NCBI RefSeq assembly: GCF_004923205.2
Contig: NZ_SELD02000035.1
Coordinates: 62,001 to 126,000 of the forward strand
DNA from: Paracoccus aeridis
Lineage (GTDB): Bacteria > Pseudomonadota > Alphaproteobacteria > Rhodobacterales > Rhodobacteraceae
DNA: 64,000 nucleotides
Reading direction: 5' to 3'
Shown here: one piece after another, positions 1-7,607 of the stretch
Layout: the number at the start of each line of letters is the position of its first letter
Numbering within the stretch: position 1 is the stretch's first letter
Made by a program: the position numbers and the translations under genes
The notes under the pieces: model-generated
Seen by the model: the letters and a program-made list of their open reading frames with translations, nothing else
Told to the model about the DNA's origin: nothing
Databases searched by the model: none

Positions 1-1
1 A

Positions 2-1120
2 TCACTCCTGCTCGCGCGGATCCGGGGCCTCGTGCGCGACGGCCAGGGGATGCTGCCGGTCGCCGGTCCCCTGCCCGTCGGCGGGGGGGCGTTCCAGCCG
101 ATCGGCCTGGCAGAGGCCGCGGCAGCCTTCGCGGGGCCGGGCGCGGGCGCCGCGGACCTGCAAGGGGCCGAGATCGTGCTGGTCGGACAGGCGGGCGCCG
201 GGTCGCTGCTGTGGCGCCGCGCCGTGCAGGCTCGCCTGAACGTTTCCGTCCGGTTCTGCGAAGCGGATCGGGCCCTGTCGGACGCGGCGCAGGGCCGGGC
301 CGCCGATCTCTACCTCATCGCCGGGGGCGGCGGGGGCGGGGCGGCGGGCCTGCAGCTCATGTCCGAACTGCGGTCGCGGCCGGCGTCGCGCGAGGCGTCG
401 ATCGTGGTCCTTCTGCCCGCCGACCGGACCGACCTCGCCTCGGTCGCCCTGGATCTCGGCGCGAACGACGTGCTGTCGGACCCGCCCGATCCCGACCACG
501 AGGAGGAAATCGCGCTGCGGATCGCCGCGCAGCTGCGCCGCAAGCGGACGGCCGACCGGTCCCGCCAGGCCGCCGCCCGCGACCGCCGCTGGGCCTGGAC
601 CGACCCGCTGACGGACCTGCCGAACCGCCGGCACTTCCTTGCCCGGATGGAGGAGCTGGGGGCGGCCGGCACCGCACGGAGCAGCCTTGCGGTGATCGCC
701 CTCGACATCGACCGGTTCAAGCTGGTCAACGACCTGCACGGCCACGCCGCCGGCGACGAGGTGCTGCGCGCCGTGGCGGGCCGGATGCTGGCGGCGCTGC
801 CCGACGGCGCGTTGCTGGCGCGCGTGGGCGGCGAGGAATTCCTGGCCGTGCTGCCCGGCGGCGGCGCGCGGGCGGGATGCGATCTTGCCGACCGGCTTCG
901 CGGGGTCGTGTCGGATCGGCCCGTCCGGCTGCCGGACTGCGCCGGGGGCGGAACGCTCGCCGTCACCGTCTCGGCCGGGATCGCGATCGACGACGAGGGG
1001 CTCTGCGCCAGCGCCACAGGGATCGAACTGCTGCTGTCGCGCGCGGACACTGCCATGAGGCAGGCGAAGCGGTCCGGACGCGACCGCTCGGTACGGCACG
1101 GGCAGCCGGTCGCCGCCTAG
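2..1120 (+). CDS. pleD: PleD-like diguanylate cyclase, 5'-truncated by the window edge
   Basis: The reading frame is already open at base 2, so the start codon and probably the first receiver domain lie outside the window. The visible part has a receiver-like domain without an obvious phospho-acceptor aspartate, then a C-terminal GGDEF domain with the active-site signature GGEEF (about bases 827-841) and the DxDxFK-type segment 'DIDRFKLVND'. The family makes cyclic di-GMP from two GTP and, as PleD, acts in cell-cycle and motility control in the cytosol. The RxxD inhibitory site expected five residues before GGEEF is absent: the four residues there are P-D-G-A. Product feedback inhibition of the usual type is therefore not expected (inference). 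The domain order matches PleD, but the N-terminus must be seen to confirm the name. Confidence 0.85.
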   Translation, partial: SLLLARIRGLVRDGQGMLPVAGPLPVGGGAFQPIGLAEAAAAFAGPGAGAADLQGAEIVLVGQAGAGSLLWRRAVQARLNVSVRFCEADRALSDAAQGRAADLYLIAGGGGGGAAGLQLMSELRSRPASREASIVVLLPADRTDLASVALDLGANDVLSDPPDPDHEEEIALRIAAQLRRKRTADRSRQAAARDRRWAWTDPLTDLPNRRHFLARMEELGAAGTARSSLAVIALDIDRFKLVNDLHGHAAGDEVLRAVAGRMLAALPDGALLARVGGEEFLAVLPGGGARAGCDLADRLRGVVSDRPVRLPDCAGGGTLAVTVSAGIAIDDEGLCASATGIELLLSRADTAMRQAKRSGRDRSVRHGQPVAA

Positions 1121-1316
1121 CACCCGCGACGTCGCAGCGGGCCACGGGGCGCACGCCGCAACCTCCGCACCGCAGGGCCTGCGCGGCACGGCCCGCAGCA
1201 CAAGGGCCGCTGCGCAAGAGACCCGCGCCGCGCTCTTCGGTCGCGGTCACGGCGCTTTCATCGGGGCGGCCGCGCATCTATAGATCGGCTGACCGCATTG
1301 GTTCGAAGGACCCGCC

Positions 1317-1811
1317 ATGGACGCCACCCACCCGCAACCGGCCGTCACGGCTCCCCCGCCCGACGCCCCGCACGCCCCCGCCGCCCTTCCCGGCCGCGAC
1401 CTGCGCCAGGGCATGATCCGCGGCGCGCGTGGGCGCTGCCCGGCCTGCGGAGACGGCGCCATGTTTGGCAGCTACCTCAAGGTCAGCCCCGCCTGCCCCT
1501 CCTGCGGCGAGGATCTGAGCGCGCAGCGCGCCGATGACGGGCCCGCCTATCTCACCATCCTGATCGTGTCGCACCTCGTCGGGCCGCTGCTTCTCGCCGT
1601 CTACATGGCCTGGCAGCCCGATCCGCTGGTGATGGTGGCGGGGTTCTGCGTCGCCGCCACCGTCCTGTCGCTGCTGATGCTGCCGCGGATCAAGGGGGGG
1701 CTGGTCGGCTTCCAGTGGGCCAAGCGCATGCACGGCTTCGGCAACACCGACCCGGCCGCGCCGGACTTCGACAGCCGCGCCTTCAACGCCCCCGAGCCGC
1801 AGCGGCCGTGA
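1317..1811 (+). CDS. DUF983 family membrane protein with two CxxC knuckles
   Basis: A 164-residue protein. After a Pro/Ala-rich N-terminus it carries two CxxC pairs (C41/C44 and C60/C63), which look like a small zinc ribbon. Two hydrophobic helices follow at about residues 79-99 and 103-122, then a basic segment and a polar tail. This is the arrangement of the DUF983 family, common in alphaproteobacteria and of unknown function. The ATG at 1317 follows a short purine-rich stretch. The stop codon overlaps the GTG of the next gene (GTGA at 1808-1811), so the two are translationally coupled. No function can be assigned beyond inner-membrane location and probable metal binding. Confidence 0.85.
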   Translation: MDATHPQPAVTAPPPDAPHAPAALPGRDLRQGMIRGARGRCPACGDGAMFGSYLKVSPACPSCGEDLSAQRADDGPAYLTILIVSHLVGPLLLAVYMAWQPDPLVMVAGFCVAATVLSLLMLPRIKGGLVGFQWAKRMHGFGNTDPAAPDFDSRAFNAPEPQRP

Positions 1812-2518
1812 CCGCGGCCGGCACCCCGCTTGCGCCCGATCCGGCCGCCATCCGCGACGCGGCGAGCGTCCTTGTCATCGACCGCACCGCGCCGTCGGGG
1901 CCGTCGGTCCTGATGGGAATGCGCGGCGCCGGGGCCGCGTTCATGCCGTCGAAATACGTCTTTCCCGGCGGCGCGGTCGACCCCGCCGACGCGCTGATCG
2001 AATGCGGCGCGCCCGACTCGTCCTGCCTGTCGCGCCTCGACGCGCATCTGCGCGCGGGCGGCGCGGTGCGCGGCCGCGCCATAGCGGCAGCGGCGCTGCG
2101 CGAGCTGGCCGAGGAAACCGGGCTGATGATCGGGCAACCCGGCCGGACCGCCGGGAACTGGCCCGAATACGAACGCGCAGGCCTCGTCCCCGATCCGTCC
2201 GCGCTGATCTACGTCTTCCGCGCGATCACGCCGCCTGGCCGCTCGCGCCGGTTCGACGCGCGCTTCTTCATGATTGACGCGGAGAAGCTGCACGGCGACC
2301 GGCACGACTTCTCGCTTGCATCGGACGAGCTGTCGCATCTCCACTGGGTCGCCCTGGCCGAGGCGCGGCGCCTGAACCTGCCCTTCATCACCGAGGTCGT
2401 GCTGGCCGAGGTGCAGGCGCTGGTGGCGGCCGCTGGCGATGGTCCGCTGAAGGCGCCGGCAAGCGTGCCGTTCTTCGACAACGAGGGCGAGACCTCGGGC
2501 TTCCGCCGCATCGCCTGA
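1808..2518 (+). CDS. NUDIX hydrolase
   Basis: A 236-residue protein starting at the GTG that overlaps the stop of the DUF983 gene. Upstream codons of the same frame lie inside that gene and are rejected as start. It shows the segment 'FPGGAVDPAD' and the NUDIX-box core 'RELAEETGL', whose Glu residues bind the divalent metal. Between them the box spacing is longer than in small MutT proteins, as in the larger NUDIX hydrolases related to NUDT19. The family hydrolyses nucleoside diphosphates linked to another moiety, including CoA derivatives and NAD; the substrate here cannot be read from sequence. It converges on ccmH 18 bases downstream. Confidence 0.85.
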   Translation: MTAAGTPLAPDPAAIRDAASVLVIDRTAPSGPSVLMGMRGAGAAFMPSKYVFPGGAVDPADALIECGAPDSSCLSRLDAHLRAGGAVRGRAIAAAALRELAEETGLMIGQPGRTAGNWPEYERAGLVPDPSALIYVFRAITPPGRSRRFDARFFMIDAEKLHGDRHDFSLASDELSHLHWVALAEARRLNLPFITEVVLAEVQALVAAAGDGPLKAPASVPFFDNEGETSGFRRIA

Positions 2519-2536
2519 CGCGCCGCACGGCGCCGC

Positions 2537-2998
2537 TCAGCGGGCGTCGTCGCGCATGATCCGGTCAAGCCGCGCTTGTTCCTCGTCGTTCAGCGCCTCG
2601 GCGCGGGCCAGCGCCGGGCGCTGCCTGACGAAACGCCAGGCGACCAGCAGCCCCAGCAGCGCCATCACGGGCCCGGCCAGCCACAGGACCAGCGTGCTGC
2701 CGGTCGCGGGCGGGTCGAACAGCACGAACTCGCCGAAGCGGTCGGTCACGGCCTCGATCACCTCGGCGTCGCTGTCACCCGCGACCAGCCGCTCGCGCAC
2801 GTAAAGCCTCAGGTCGCGGCTGATCGGCGCGTTCGATTCGTCGATGTTCTCGCCCTGGCAGACCGGGCAGCGCAGGTCGCGCGAGATGTCCCGCGCCCGC
2901 GCCTCCAGCCCCGCGTCGGCCAGCACCTCGTCGGGCTGGACGGCGAAGGACGGGCCGGCCGAAAGCGCCAGCAGCAGCACGACCGCGAGCGCCCTCAT
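2537..2998 (-). CDS. ccmH: Cytochrome c maturation protein CcmH
   Basis: A 153-residue exported thiol protein of system I cytochrome c maturation. It has a signal peptide ending near 'GPSFAVQ', the motif 'RCPVCQG' with C44 and C47, and one transmembrane helix near residues 100-121, giving the usual short CcmH/CycL layout with the CxxC domain in the periplasm. It reduces or holds apocytochrome CxxCH cysteines for heme ligation with CcmF. The start at 2998 is chosen because it gives a clean signal peptide and because its ATG overlaps the ccmF stop (ATGA, 2995-2998). A longer in-frame extension into ccmF is rejected. It is the last gene of the minus-strand ccmF-ccmH unit. Confidence 0.93.
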   Translation of the reverse strand: MRALAVVLLLALSAGPSFAVQPDEVLADAGLEARARDISRDLRCPVCQGENIDESNAPISRDLRLYVRERLVAGDSDAEVIEAVTDRFGEFVLFDPPATGSTLVLWLAGPVMALLGLLVAWRFVRQRPALARAEALNDEEQARLDRIMRDDAR

Positions 2999-4953
2999 TC
3001 GGCGGGAACCGGAGCGCTCGCGCGCCTGCGCGCGGTCGCGGCGACACGGTAGCGGCGGTCGGTCAGGCTCAGCAGCCCGCCCAGGGCCATCAGTCCGCAG
3101 CCCACCCAGATCCATGCGGCGAACGGCTTGACGTAGGACCGGATCGCCCAGCCGCCGCCCTGCTGACGGTCGCCGATCACGAGGTAGATGTCGCGGAAGA
3201 CGCCCGACGAAATCGCGGCCTCGGTCGTGGGCATCGCCTGCACCGGGTAGACGCGCTTTTCCGGATGCAGCACGCCGACCCGCCGGCCCGCGCGTTCCAC
3301 CAGCATCGTCGCGGTGGTCGAGACGTAGTTCGGCCCCTGCACCTCAGCCACGTCCTGCAGGGTGACATCATAGCCCGCGATCCGCAGCCGGTCGCCGACC
3401 TGCGCCACGCGGATGTCCTCGACCTGCCAGGCCATCAGCAGGCTGATCCCGATGAACGTGACGCCGAGGCCCGCGTGGGCGACCGCGCGGCCCCAGTCGG
3501 CGCCGGGCAGCCGCGTGAGGCGCGCCGCCCTGCCGCCCGCCCGCTGCCAGAGATCGACGCCGGACCCGGCGACCAGCCAGGCGCCCAGGCCCGCGCCCAC
3601 GACCGCCAGCGCGGAATGTCCCGTCGACACCGCGAACACCAGCCCCGCAACCGCGAGCGCGAGGAAAGCCGCGGGCCGCAGCGCCGCCATCGCGCGTCCG
3701 GCCCGCCCCCGCTTCCAGGGCAGGATCGAGCCGATGGGCAGCGCGAGCGCCAGCGCGATCATGAACGGGGTGAACGCCTTCTCGAAGAACGGCGGCCCCA
3801 CCGACAGCTTCCGCCCGGTCGCGAACTCGGCCACCAGCGGCCACAGCGTGCCCACGAACACGACGAAGGCCGCGACCGCGAGCAGGAGGTTGTTGAGAAG
3901 CAGCGCCCCTTCTCGCGACACCGGCGAAAAGACGGCCCGCGTCGTCATTGCGCCCGCGCGCGCGGCGAACAGCGTCAGCGCGCCCCCGACGAACAGCGTC
4001 AGGATGCCGAGGATGAACACACCCCGCGTCGGGTCGGAAGCGAAGCTGTGGACCGAGGTGATGACGCCCGAGCGGACGATGAACGTGCCGACCAGCGACA
4101 GGCCGAACGCCATGATCGCAAGAAGGATCGTCCAGGCCTTCAGCGTCTCGCGCTTCTCGACCACCACGGCAGAGTGCAGCAGGGCCCCCGCCAGCAACCA
4201 CGGCATGAAGGACGCGTTCTCGACCGGGTCCCAGAACCAGAAGCCGCCCCAGCCGAGTTCGTAATAGGCCCACCACGATCCCAGCGCGATGCCGATGGTC
4301 AGGAACATCCACGCGGCCAGCGTCCAGGGCCGGACCCAGCGCGCCCACGCGGCGTCCACCCGCCCCTCGATCAGGGCCGCGACGGCGAAGCTGAACGACA
4401 TGCTGAGGCCGACATAGCCGAGATAGAGGAAGGGCGGATGGAAGGCGAGGCCGGGGTCCTGCAGCAGCGGATTGAGGTCGCGCCCGTCGAACGGCGGCAC
4501 GTCCAACCGCAGGAACGGGTTCGAGGTCAGGAGGATGAAGGCCAGGAAGGCGGCCCCGATCGCCGCCTGCACCGACAGGACGCGGGCGCGCAGCCGCGGC
4601 GGAAGGTTGTCGCCGAAGACCGCTGCCGCCGCGCCGAAGAGCGCGAGGATCAGCACCCACAGCAGCATCGACCCCTCGTGGTTCCCCCAGACGCCGCTGA
4701 CCTTGTAGAGCATCGGCTTGGCGGAATGGCTGTTCTCGTAGACGAGTGCGACCGAAAAGTCCGAAGTGACGAACGCCACCGTCAGCGCGGCGAAGGCGAT
4801 CCCGAGCAGCCCGAACTGCGCCATCGCGGCGGGCCGCGCGCTGTCCATCCAGGCGGCGCGGTCGCGGGACGCGCCGATCATCGGCACGATCATCTGGAAC
4901 AGCGCCACCCCGAGCGACAGCACGAGGGCGAAGTGACCCAGCTCGGCAATCAT
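2995..4953 (-). CDS. ccmF: Cytochrome c heme lyase subunit CcmF
   Basis: A 652-residue polytopic inner-membrane protein. The tryptophan-rich signature 'WGGFWFWDPVENASFMPW' near the middle is the heme-handling WWD domain of CcmF. Conserved histidines occur in flanking loops, for example in 'LAFHPPFLYLGYVG'. CcmF accepts heme from holo-CcmE and attaches it to apocytochrome c in the periplasm, working with CcmH. The start at 4953 ('MIAELGHFALVLS') gives the standard N-terminal membrane helix; a start 12 codons further up is possible but unconserved in type. It is separated from the holin gene upstream by 104 bases containing a strong hairpin, so it may have its own promoter. The stop overlaps the ccmH start. 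Confidence 0.95.
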   Translation of the reverse strand: MIAELGHFALVLSLGVALFQMIVPMIGASRDRAAWMDSARPAAMAQFGLLGIAFAALTVAFVTSDFSVALVYENSHSAKPMLYKVSGVWGNHEGSMLLWVLILALFGAAAAVFGDNLPPRLRARVLSVQAAIGAAFLAFILLTSNPFLRLDVPPFDGRDLNPLLQDPGLAFHPPFLYLGYVGLSMSFSFAVAALIEGRVDAAWARWVRPWTLAAWMFLTIGIALGSWWAYYELGWGGFWFWDPVENASFMPWLLAGALLHSAVVVEKRETLKAWTILLAIMAFGLSLVGTFIVRSGVITSVHSFASDPTRGVFILGILTLFVGGALTLFAARAGAMTTRAVFSPVSREGALLLNNLLLAVAAFVVFVGTLWPLVAEFATGRKLSVGPPFFEKAFTPFMIALALALPIGSILPWKRGRAGRAMAALRPAAFLALAVAGLVFAVSTGHSALAVVGAGLGAWLVAGSGVDLWQRAGGRAARLTRLPGADWGRAVAHAGLGVTFIGISLLMAWQVEDIRVAQVGDRLRIAGYDVTLQDVAEVQGPNYVSTTATMLVERAGRRVGVLHPEKRVYPVQAMPTTEAAISSGVFRDIYLVIGDRQQGGGWAIRSYVKPFAAWIWVGCGLMALGGLLSLTDRRYRVAATARRRASAPVPAE

Positions 4954-4993
4954 GGCGCGACCCCGCGGAAACGTTGCAGGCTGGCACAATAAG

Positions 4994-5023
4994 GCGCGGG
5001 GCCGGTGTGAACCAGCCCCGCGC
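4994..5023 (-). terminator. Perfect 9-bp hairpin after the holin gene, probable terminator
   Basis: GCGCGGGGC (4994-5002) and GCCCCGCGC (5015-5023) form a perfect nine-pair stem with a 12-base loop. On the minus strand this lies 34 bases after the holin stop and 40 bases before the ccmF start, and is followed by a short T-containing stretch. It would separate the muramidase/holin pair from ccmF. There is no long T run, so it may act as a leaky terminator or mRNA-end stabiliser. Confidence 0.5.
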
Positions 5024-5057
5024 GTCGGTCAGATCGTCACGGCCCCGTGGCCCGGTC

Positions 5058-5552
5058 CTAGCGTTCCGAGCTCCAGTCAAGCAGCGCGGCATTGTCGGCG
5101 AAGTCGCCCTGCGCGCCGGTGGTGGTCGTGGTCGTCACCTTGGCGCGCGGCCAGACCCGGCCGCGGAAGTAGTGCGCCTCGCGCGCGCCGAAGTAGAAGC
5201 TGACGATCGCGCCCATCAGCCACCAGAGCGGCTCGGGCACCAGCGCCAGCCCCTCCATCCTGAGGGAAAAGCCCGCGGGCTCGACCATCGCGTAGATGAA
5301 CAGCCCGATCGTCCCCAGGGTCAGCAGCGGCCGCGGCAGGCGGTTCAACGCGTTTACCATGGCGTCGAAGTAGCTGTCGCCGGCCGACACGAACTCCTGC
5401 CCGTGCTCGGCCATGGCGCGGGCGTAGGCCTCCTCGTCCAGTTCCATCCGGCGGGTGGCGTTGGGGGTGAACACCTCGGACAGCTGGCCCGCGGCGTTGC
5501 CCATCGCGGCGATGGCGGGGCCGGCCCCGATGAAGCGGTCGATCATGCCCAT
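5058..5552 (-). CDS. Holin family protein (probable GTA-type lysis holin)
   Basis: A 164-residue small membrane protein. A charged, partly helical N-terminal half precedes two clear transmembrane segments at about residues 73-91 and 106-124. The tail is polar and contains a run of threonines. This is the layout of the 3-TM holin family (Holin_3TMs). The family forms inner-membrane lesions that let a muramidase reach the wall. Its start lies inside the end of the GH108 gene (overlap 5543-5552), so the two are translated as a pair. No other phage gene is nearby, which argues against a prophage. In Rhodobacter capsulatus an endolysin/holin pair in this order (rcc00555/rcc00556, from memory) lyses GTA-producing cells. 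Assignment as its counterpart is inference. Confidence 0.8.
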   Translation of the reverse strand: MGMIDRFIGAGPAIAAMGNAAGQLSEVFTPNATRRMELDEEAYARAMAEHGQEFVSAGDSYFDAMVNALNRLPRPLLTLGTIGLFIYAMVEPAGFSLRMEGLALVPEPLWWLMGAIVSFYFGAREAHYFRGRVWPRAKVTTTTTTGAQGDFADNAALLDWSSER

Positions 5553-6154
5553 GCGGCGGTCCTTTTCTTGTGCTCGGCCGCGGTCAGGCGGTAGCGGGGG
5601 TCGATGAAGGCCTCGGCCCGGGTGATCCAGCCCCCCTTCCCGCCCGCGCGGGTGCGGGCGTACTTGCGGCTCGCGGGCCGCGCGTCGGCGATGGCGTAGT
5701 AGTAGTTGCGCCGCGCGATCCCGTAGGCATCGGCGAGGTGGCGGGGCGCGGCCTCGGCCGCCGCGCGGACGGCAGCGACCGTCTTCGGCCCGACGATGCC
5801 GTCGTCCTCGCAGGGAAAGCCCATCCGCGCGACGAGCCGCTGCATGATCTTCACCGCGTTCGCGCCCGAGTTGACGTACATGTCGAAGACGGACGGCTGG
5901 ACCGCCGCAGGCAGCTGGTCCAGCTTCGGGCCGCGGAAGAAATGCTCGACGAAGATGCGCGCCGCCTGCGCGCGGGTCAGCAGCTTCAGGTCGTCGGTGC
6001 CGGTCCGGCCGTCGCCGTTCAGGTCGATCCCCAGCCGCCGCAGCGTGCCGATGGTGACGCCGTATTTCGTGGCCCCGCCCGGATCGTCGGGATCGTTCAC
6101 GAATCCCCCCTCGCGCGCCACGATCTCGGCCGCGATCTGGTCCACTGTCTGCAT
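5543..6154 (-). CDS. GH108 N-acetylmuramidase (endolysin) with C-terminal PG-binding domain
   Basis: A 203-residue protein with no signal peptide. The N-terminal GH108 (DUF847) domain shows 'EGGFVNDPDDPGGATKYGVT' at residues 15-34; E15 is the expected catalytic acid. The C-terminal half has the Tyr/Arg/Trp pattern of the PG_binding_3 domain, including 'RRNYYYAIAD' and a following Gly-Trp-x-x-Arg. The family includes phage endolysins, the TtsA muramidase used for toxin export in Salmonella Typhi, and Rhodobacter GTA endolysins. Lack of a signal peptide fits export or release by the overlapping holin gene downstream. A perfect CtrA box lies 46 bases upstream. It sits between ccmE and ccmF although it has no known part in cytochrome c assembly. 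Confidence 0.87.
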   Translation of the reverse strand: MQTVDQIAAEIVAREGGFVNDPDDPGGATKYGVTIGTLRRLGIDLNGDGRTGTDDLKLLTRAQAARIFVEHFFRGPKLDQLPAAVQPSVFDMYVNSGANAVKIMQRLVARMGFPCEDDGIVGPKTVAAVRAAAEAAPRHLADAYGIARRNYYYAIADARPASRKYARTRAGGKGGWITRAEAFIDPRYRLTAAEHKKRTAAWA

Positions 6155-6199
6155 CCTTGCCCCCGCATGACGTTCGCAGCAGAGGCTCGCGCGGGGCGG

Positions 6200-6214
6200 T
6201 TAACCCCCTGTTAA
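6200..6214 (-). promoter_or_regulatory. Perfect CtrA box (TTAA-N7-TTAA) upstream of the muramidase/holin pair
   Basis: The sequence TTAACCCCCTGTTAA is a full-consensus binding site for the response regulator CtrA. It lies in the 85-base gap between ccmE and the GH108 start, with its near edge 46 bases from the ATG. That distance suits a site overlapping the -35 region of a promoter for the lysis pair. It is one of only three such sites seen in the window. Confidence 0.75.
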
Positions 6215-6239
6215 CCAGGCGTGCGTTGCGGCGTCGGGA

Positions 6240-6689
6240 TCAGGAGGTCGGCGCCTCGTACACGCCCTGCGCCTTCAGCGTGTCGATGACCTCGCGCGGC
6301 ATGTAGTTCTCGTCGTGCTTAGCCAGAAGCGAATCAGCGTGGAACACGCCATCGCGGAAGTAACCCTTGGCGATCGTGCCGGAGTTTTCCGTGAACAGGT
6401 CCGGGCGCGGGTCGGAGCCTTCGTACCGCACCGGAATCTCCTGTCCGCCGTCGGTCACGACGAAGTCGAACGCCACCCCGGCGCGGTCCACGATCGACCC
6501 TTCCTTCACCAGCCCGCCCAGCTGGAAATACTCGGCCTCGCCCGGCGCCTCCGCCATGACCTGCGAGGGCGAACGATACAGGCTGATGCCGTCGCGGAAG
6601 CCGTAGCCGATCAGCACGGCCGACAGCAGCAGCATGACCGCGGCTGCGACGACCAACTGGATGCGGCGCTTTTTCTTGAGCGACTTCAT
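6240..6689 (-). CDS. ccmE: Periplasmic heme chaperone CcmE
   Basis: A 149-residue protein with a basic N-terminus, one membrane anchor at about residues 11-30 and a periplasmic beta-barrel (OB fold). The heme-binding motif 'LLAKHDENYMP' is intact: H125 forms the covalent bond to heme and Y129 is the axial ligand. CcmE receives heme from CcmABCD and passes it to CcmF. It follows murI by 18 bases on the minus strand. It is separated from ccmF by the muramidase/holin pair, so the ccm genes here are not contiguous; ccmABCDG lie elsewhere. Confidence 0.95.
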   Translation of the reverse strand: MKSLKKKRRIQLVVAAAVMLLLSAVLIGYGFRDGISLYRSPSQVMAEAPGEAEYFQLGGLVKEGSIVDRAGVAFDFVVTDGGQEIPVRYEGSDPRPDLFTENSGTIAKGYFRDGVFHADSLLAKHDENYMPREVIDTLKAQGVYEAPTS

Positions 6690-6707
6690 CGCGATGACAA
6701 GCCTTCC

Positions 6708-7520
6708 TCAGGCAGCTTCGAACGTGATCGGCGCGCGCAGGAACTGCGTGGCCTTGGACCCGACGCGGACCGGATCGCCGCTGGTCAGGAACAGCGATTG
6801 CTCGCCCGGCCCCCGGAACGCGGGCCTGCGGGCGAGATAGTCCTGAAGGCTCGCCGCGACCAGATCGGCCTGCGAAAAAACCTTCACGTCCTTGCCGAGC
6901 GCGTCCTGGAACACGCGCGCCATCAGGGGATAATGGGTGCAGCCCAGCACCGCTGCCTGCGGATGCGGCATGCGGCGCTTCAACGCCTCGACATGGCTGC
7001 GGACGAGCGCCTCGGCCAGGATCTCGTCGCCGTCCTCGATCGCGTCGACGAGCCCGCCGCAGGGCTGCGCCTCGACATCGACGCCGATGGCGCGGAACGC
7101 CAGCTCGCGCTGGAATGCCCGGCTGGCGACGGTCGCGGGGGTCGCGAACAGGGCCACGTGCTTGACCGCGACCTCGCGCGGCGGGCTGTTGTCGCCCCAC
7201 TGCCGTTCGGTCAGCGCCTCGATCAGCGGGACGAACACGCCAAGAACGCGCTTGCCTTCGGGCAGCCAGCTTTCCTGCATCCGGCGCAGCGCGGCGGCGC
7301 TTGCGGTGTTGCAGGCGAGGATCACGAGATCGCACCCTTCCTCCCACAGCCGCTCGGTCGCGGCGCAGGTCAGGCGGAAGATGTCGTCGGGGGTGCGGGT
7401 GCCGTAGGGCGCGTTGGCGTTGTCACCCAGATAGACCAGCGGCAGGCCGGGCATCCGGGCGGCGATGGCCTGGTGCACCGTCAGACCGCCCAGACCCGAA
7501 TCAAATACGCCGACTGCCAT
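6708..7520 (-). CDS. murI: Glutamate racemase
   Basis: A 270-residue enzyme converting L-glutamate to D-glutamate for peptidoglycan without a cofactor. The family motifs are present: '[10 protein letters not shown]' at the N-terminus, 'ACNTASA' with catalytic C70, and 'LGCTHYPL' with catalytic C194 and H196. The start at 7520 places the beta-strand MAVGVFDSG at the very N-terminus, as usual. It lies 18 bases upstream of ccmE and may share its transcript. Cytosolic. No unusual extension such as the UDP-MurNAc-Ala sensing arm of E. coli MurI is seen. Confidence 0.95.
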   Translation of the reverse strand: MAVGVFDSGLGGLTVHQAIAARMPGLPLVYLGDNANAPYGTRTPDDIFRLTCAATERLWEEGCDLVILACNTASAAALRRMQESWLPEGKRVLGVFVPLIEALTERQWGDNSPPREVAVKHVALFATPATVASRAFQRELAFRAIGVDVEAQPCGGLVDAIEDGDEILAEALVRSHVEALKRRMPHPQAAVLGCTHYPLMARVFQDALGKDVKVFSQADLVAASLQDYLARRPAFRGPGEQSLFLTSGDPVRVGSKATQFLRAPITFEAA

Positions 7521-7607
7521 GGCATTGTCCCCGAAAGAAATCCGCCGCCTGTCTAGGGACTGGCGGCGGGAAAATCCATGTCTGCGCGACGCTTGGCCGC
7601 GTGTGCG

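Noticed and set aside
3265..4992. A 575-codon plus-strand open frame opposite ccmF
   Set aside because: Shadow of a polytopic membrane protein gene; strongly charged low-information translation.
5058..6154. Prophage remnant
   Set aside because: Only holin and muramidase are present, flanked tightly by ccm genes, with no integrase, repressor, capsid or tail gene. A dedicated lysis cassette fits better.
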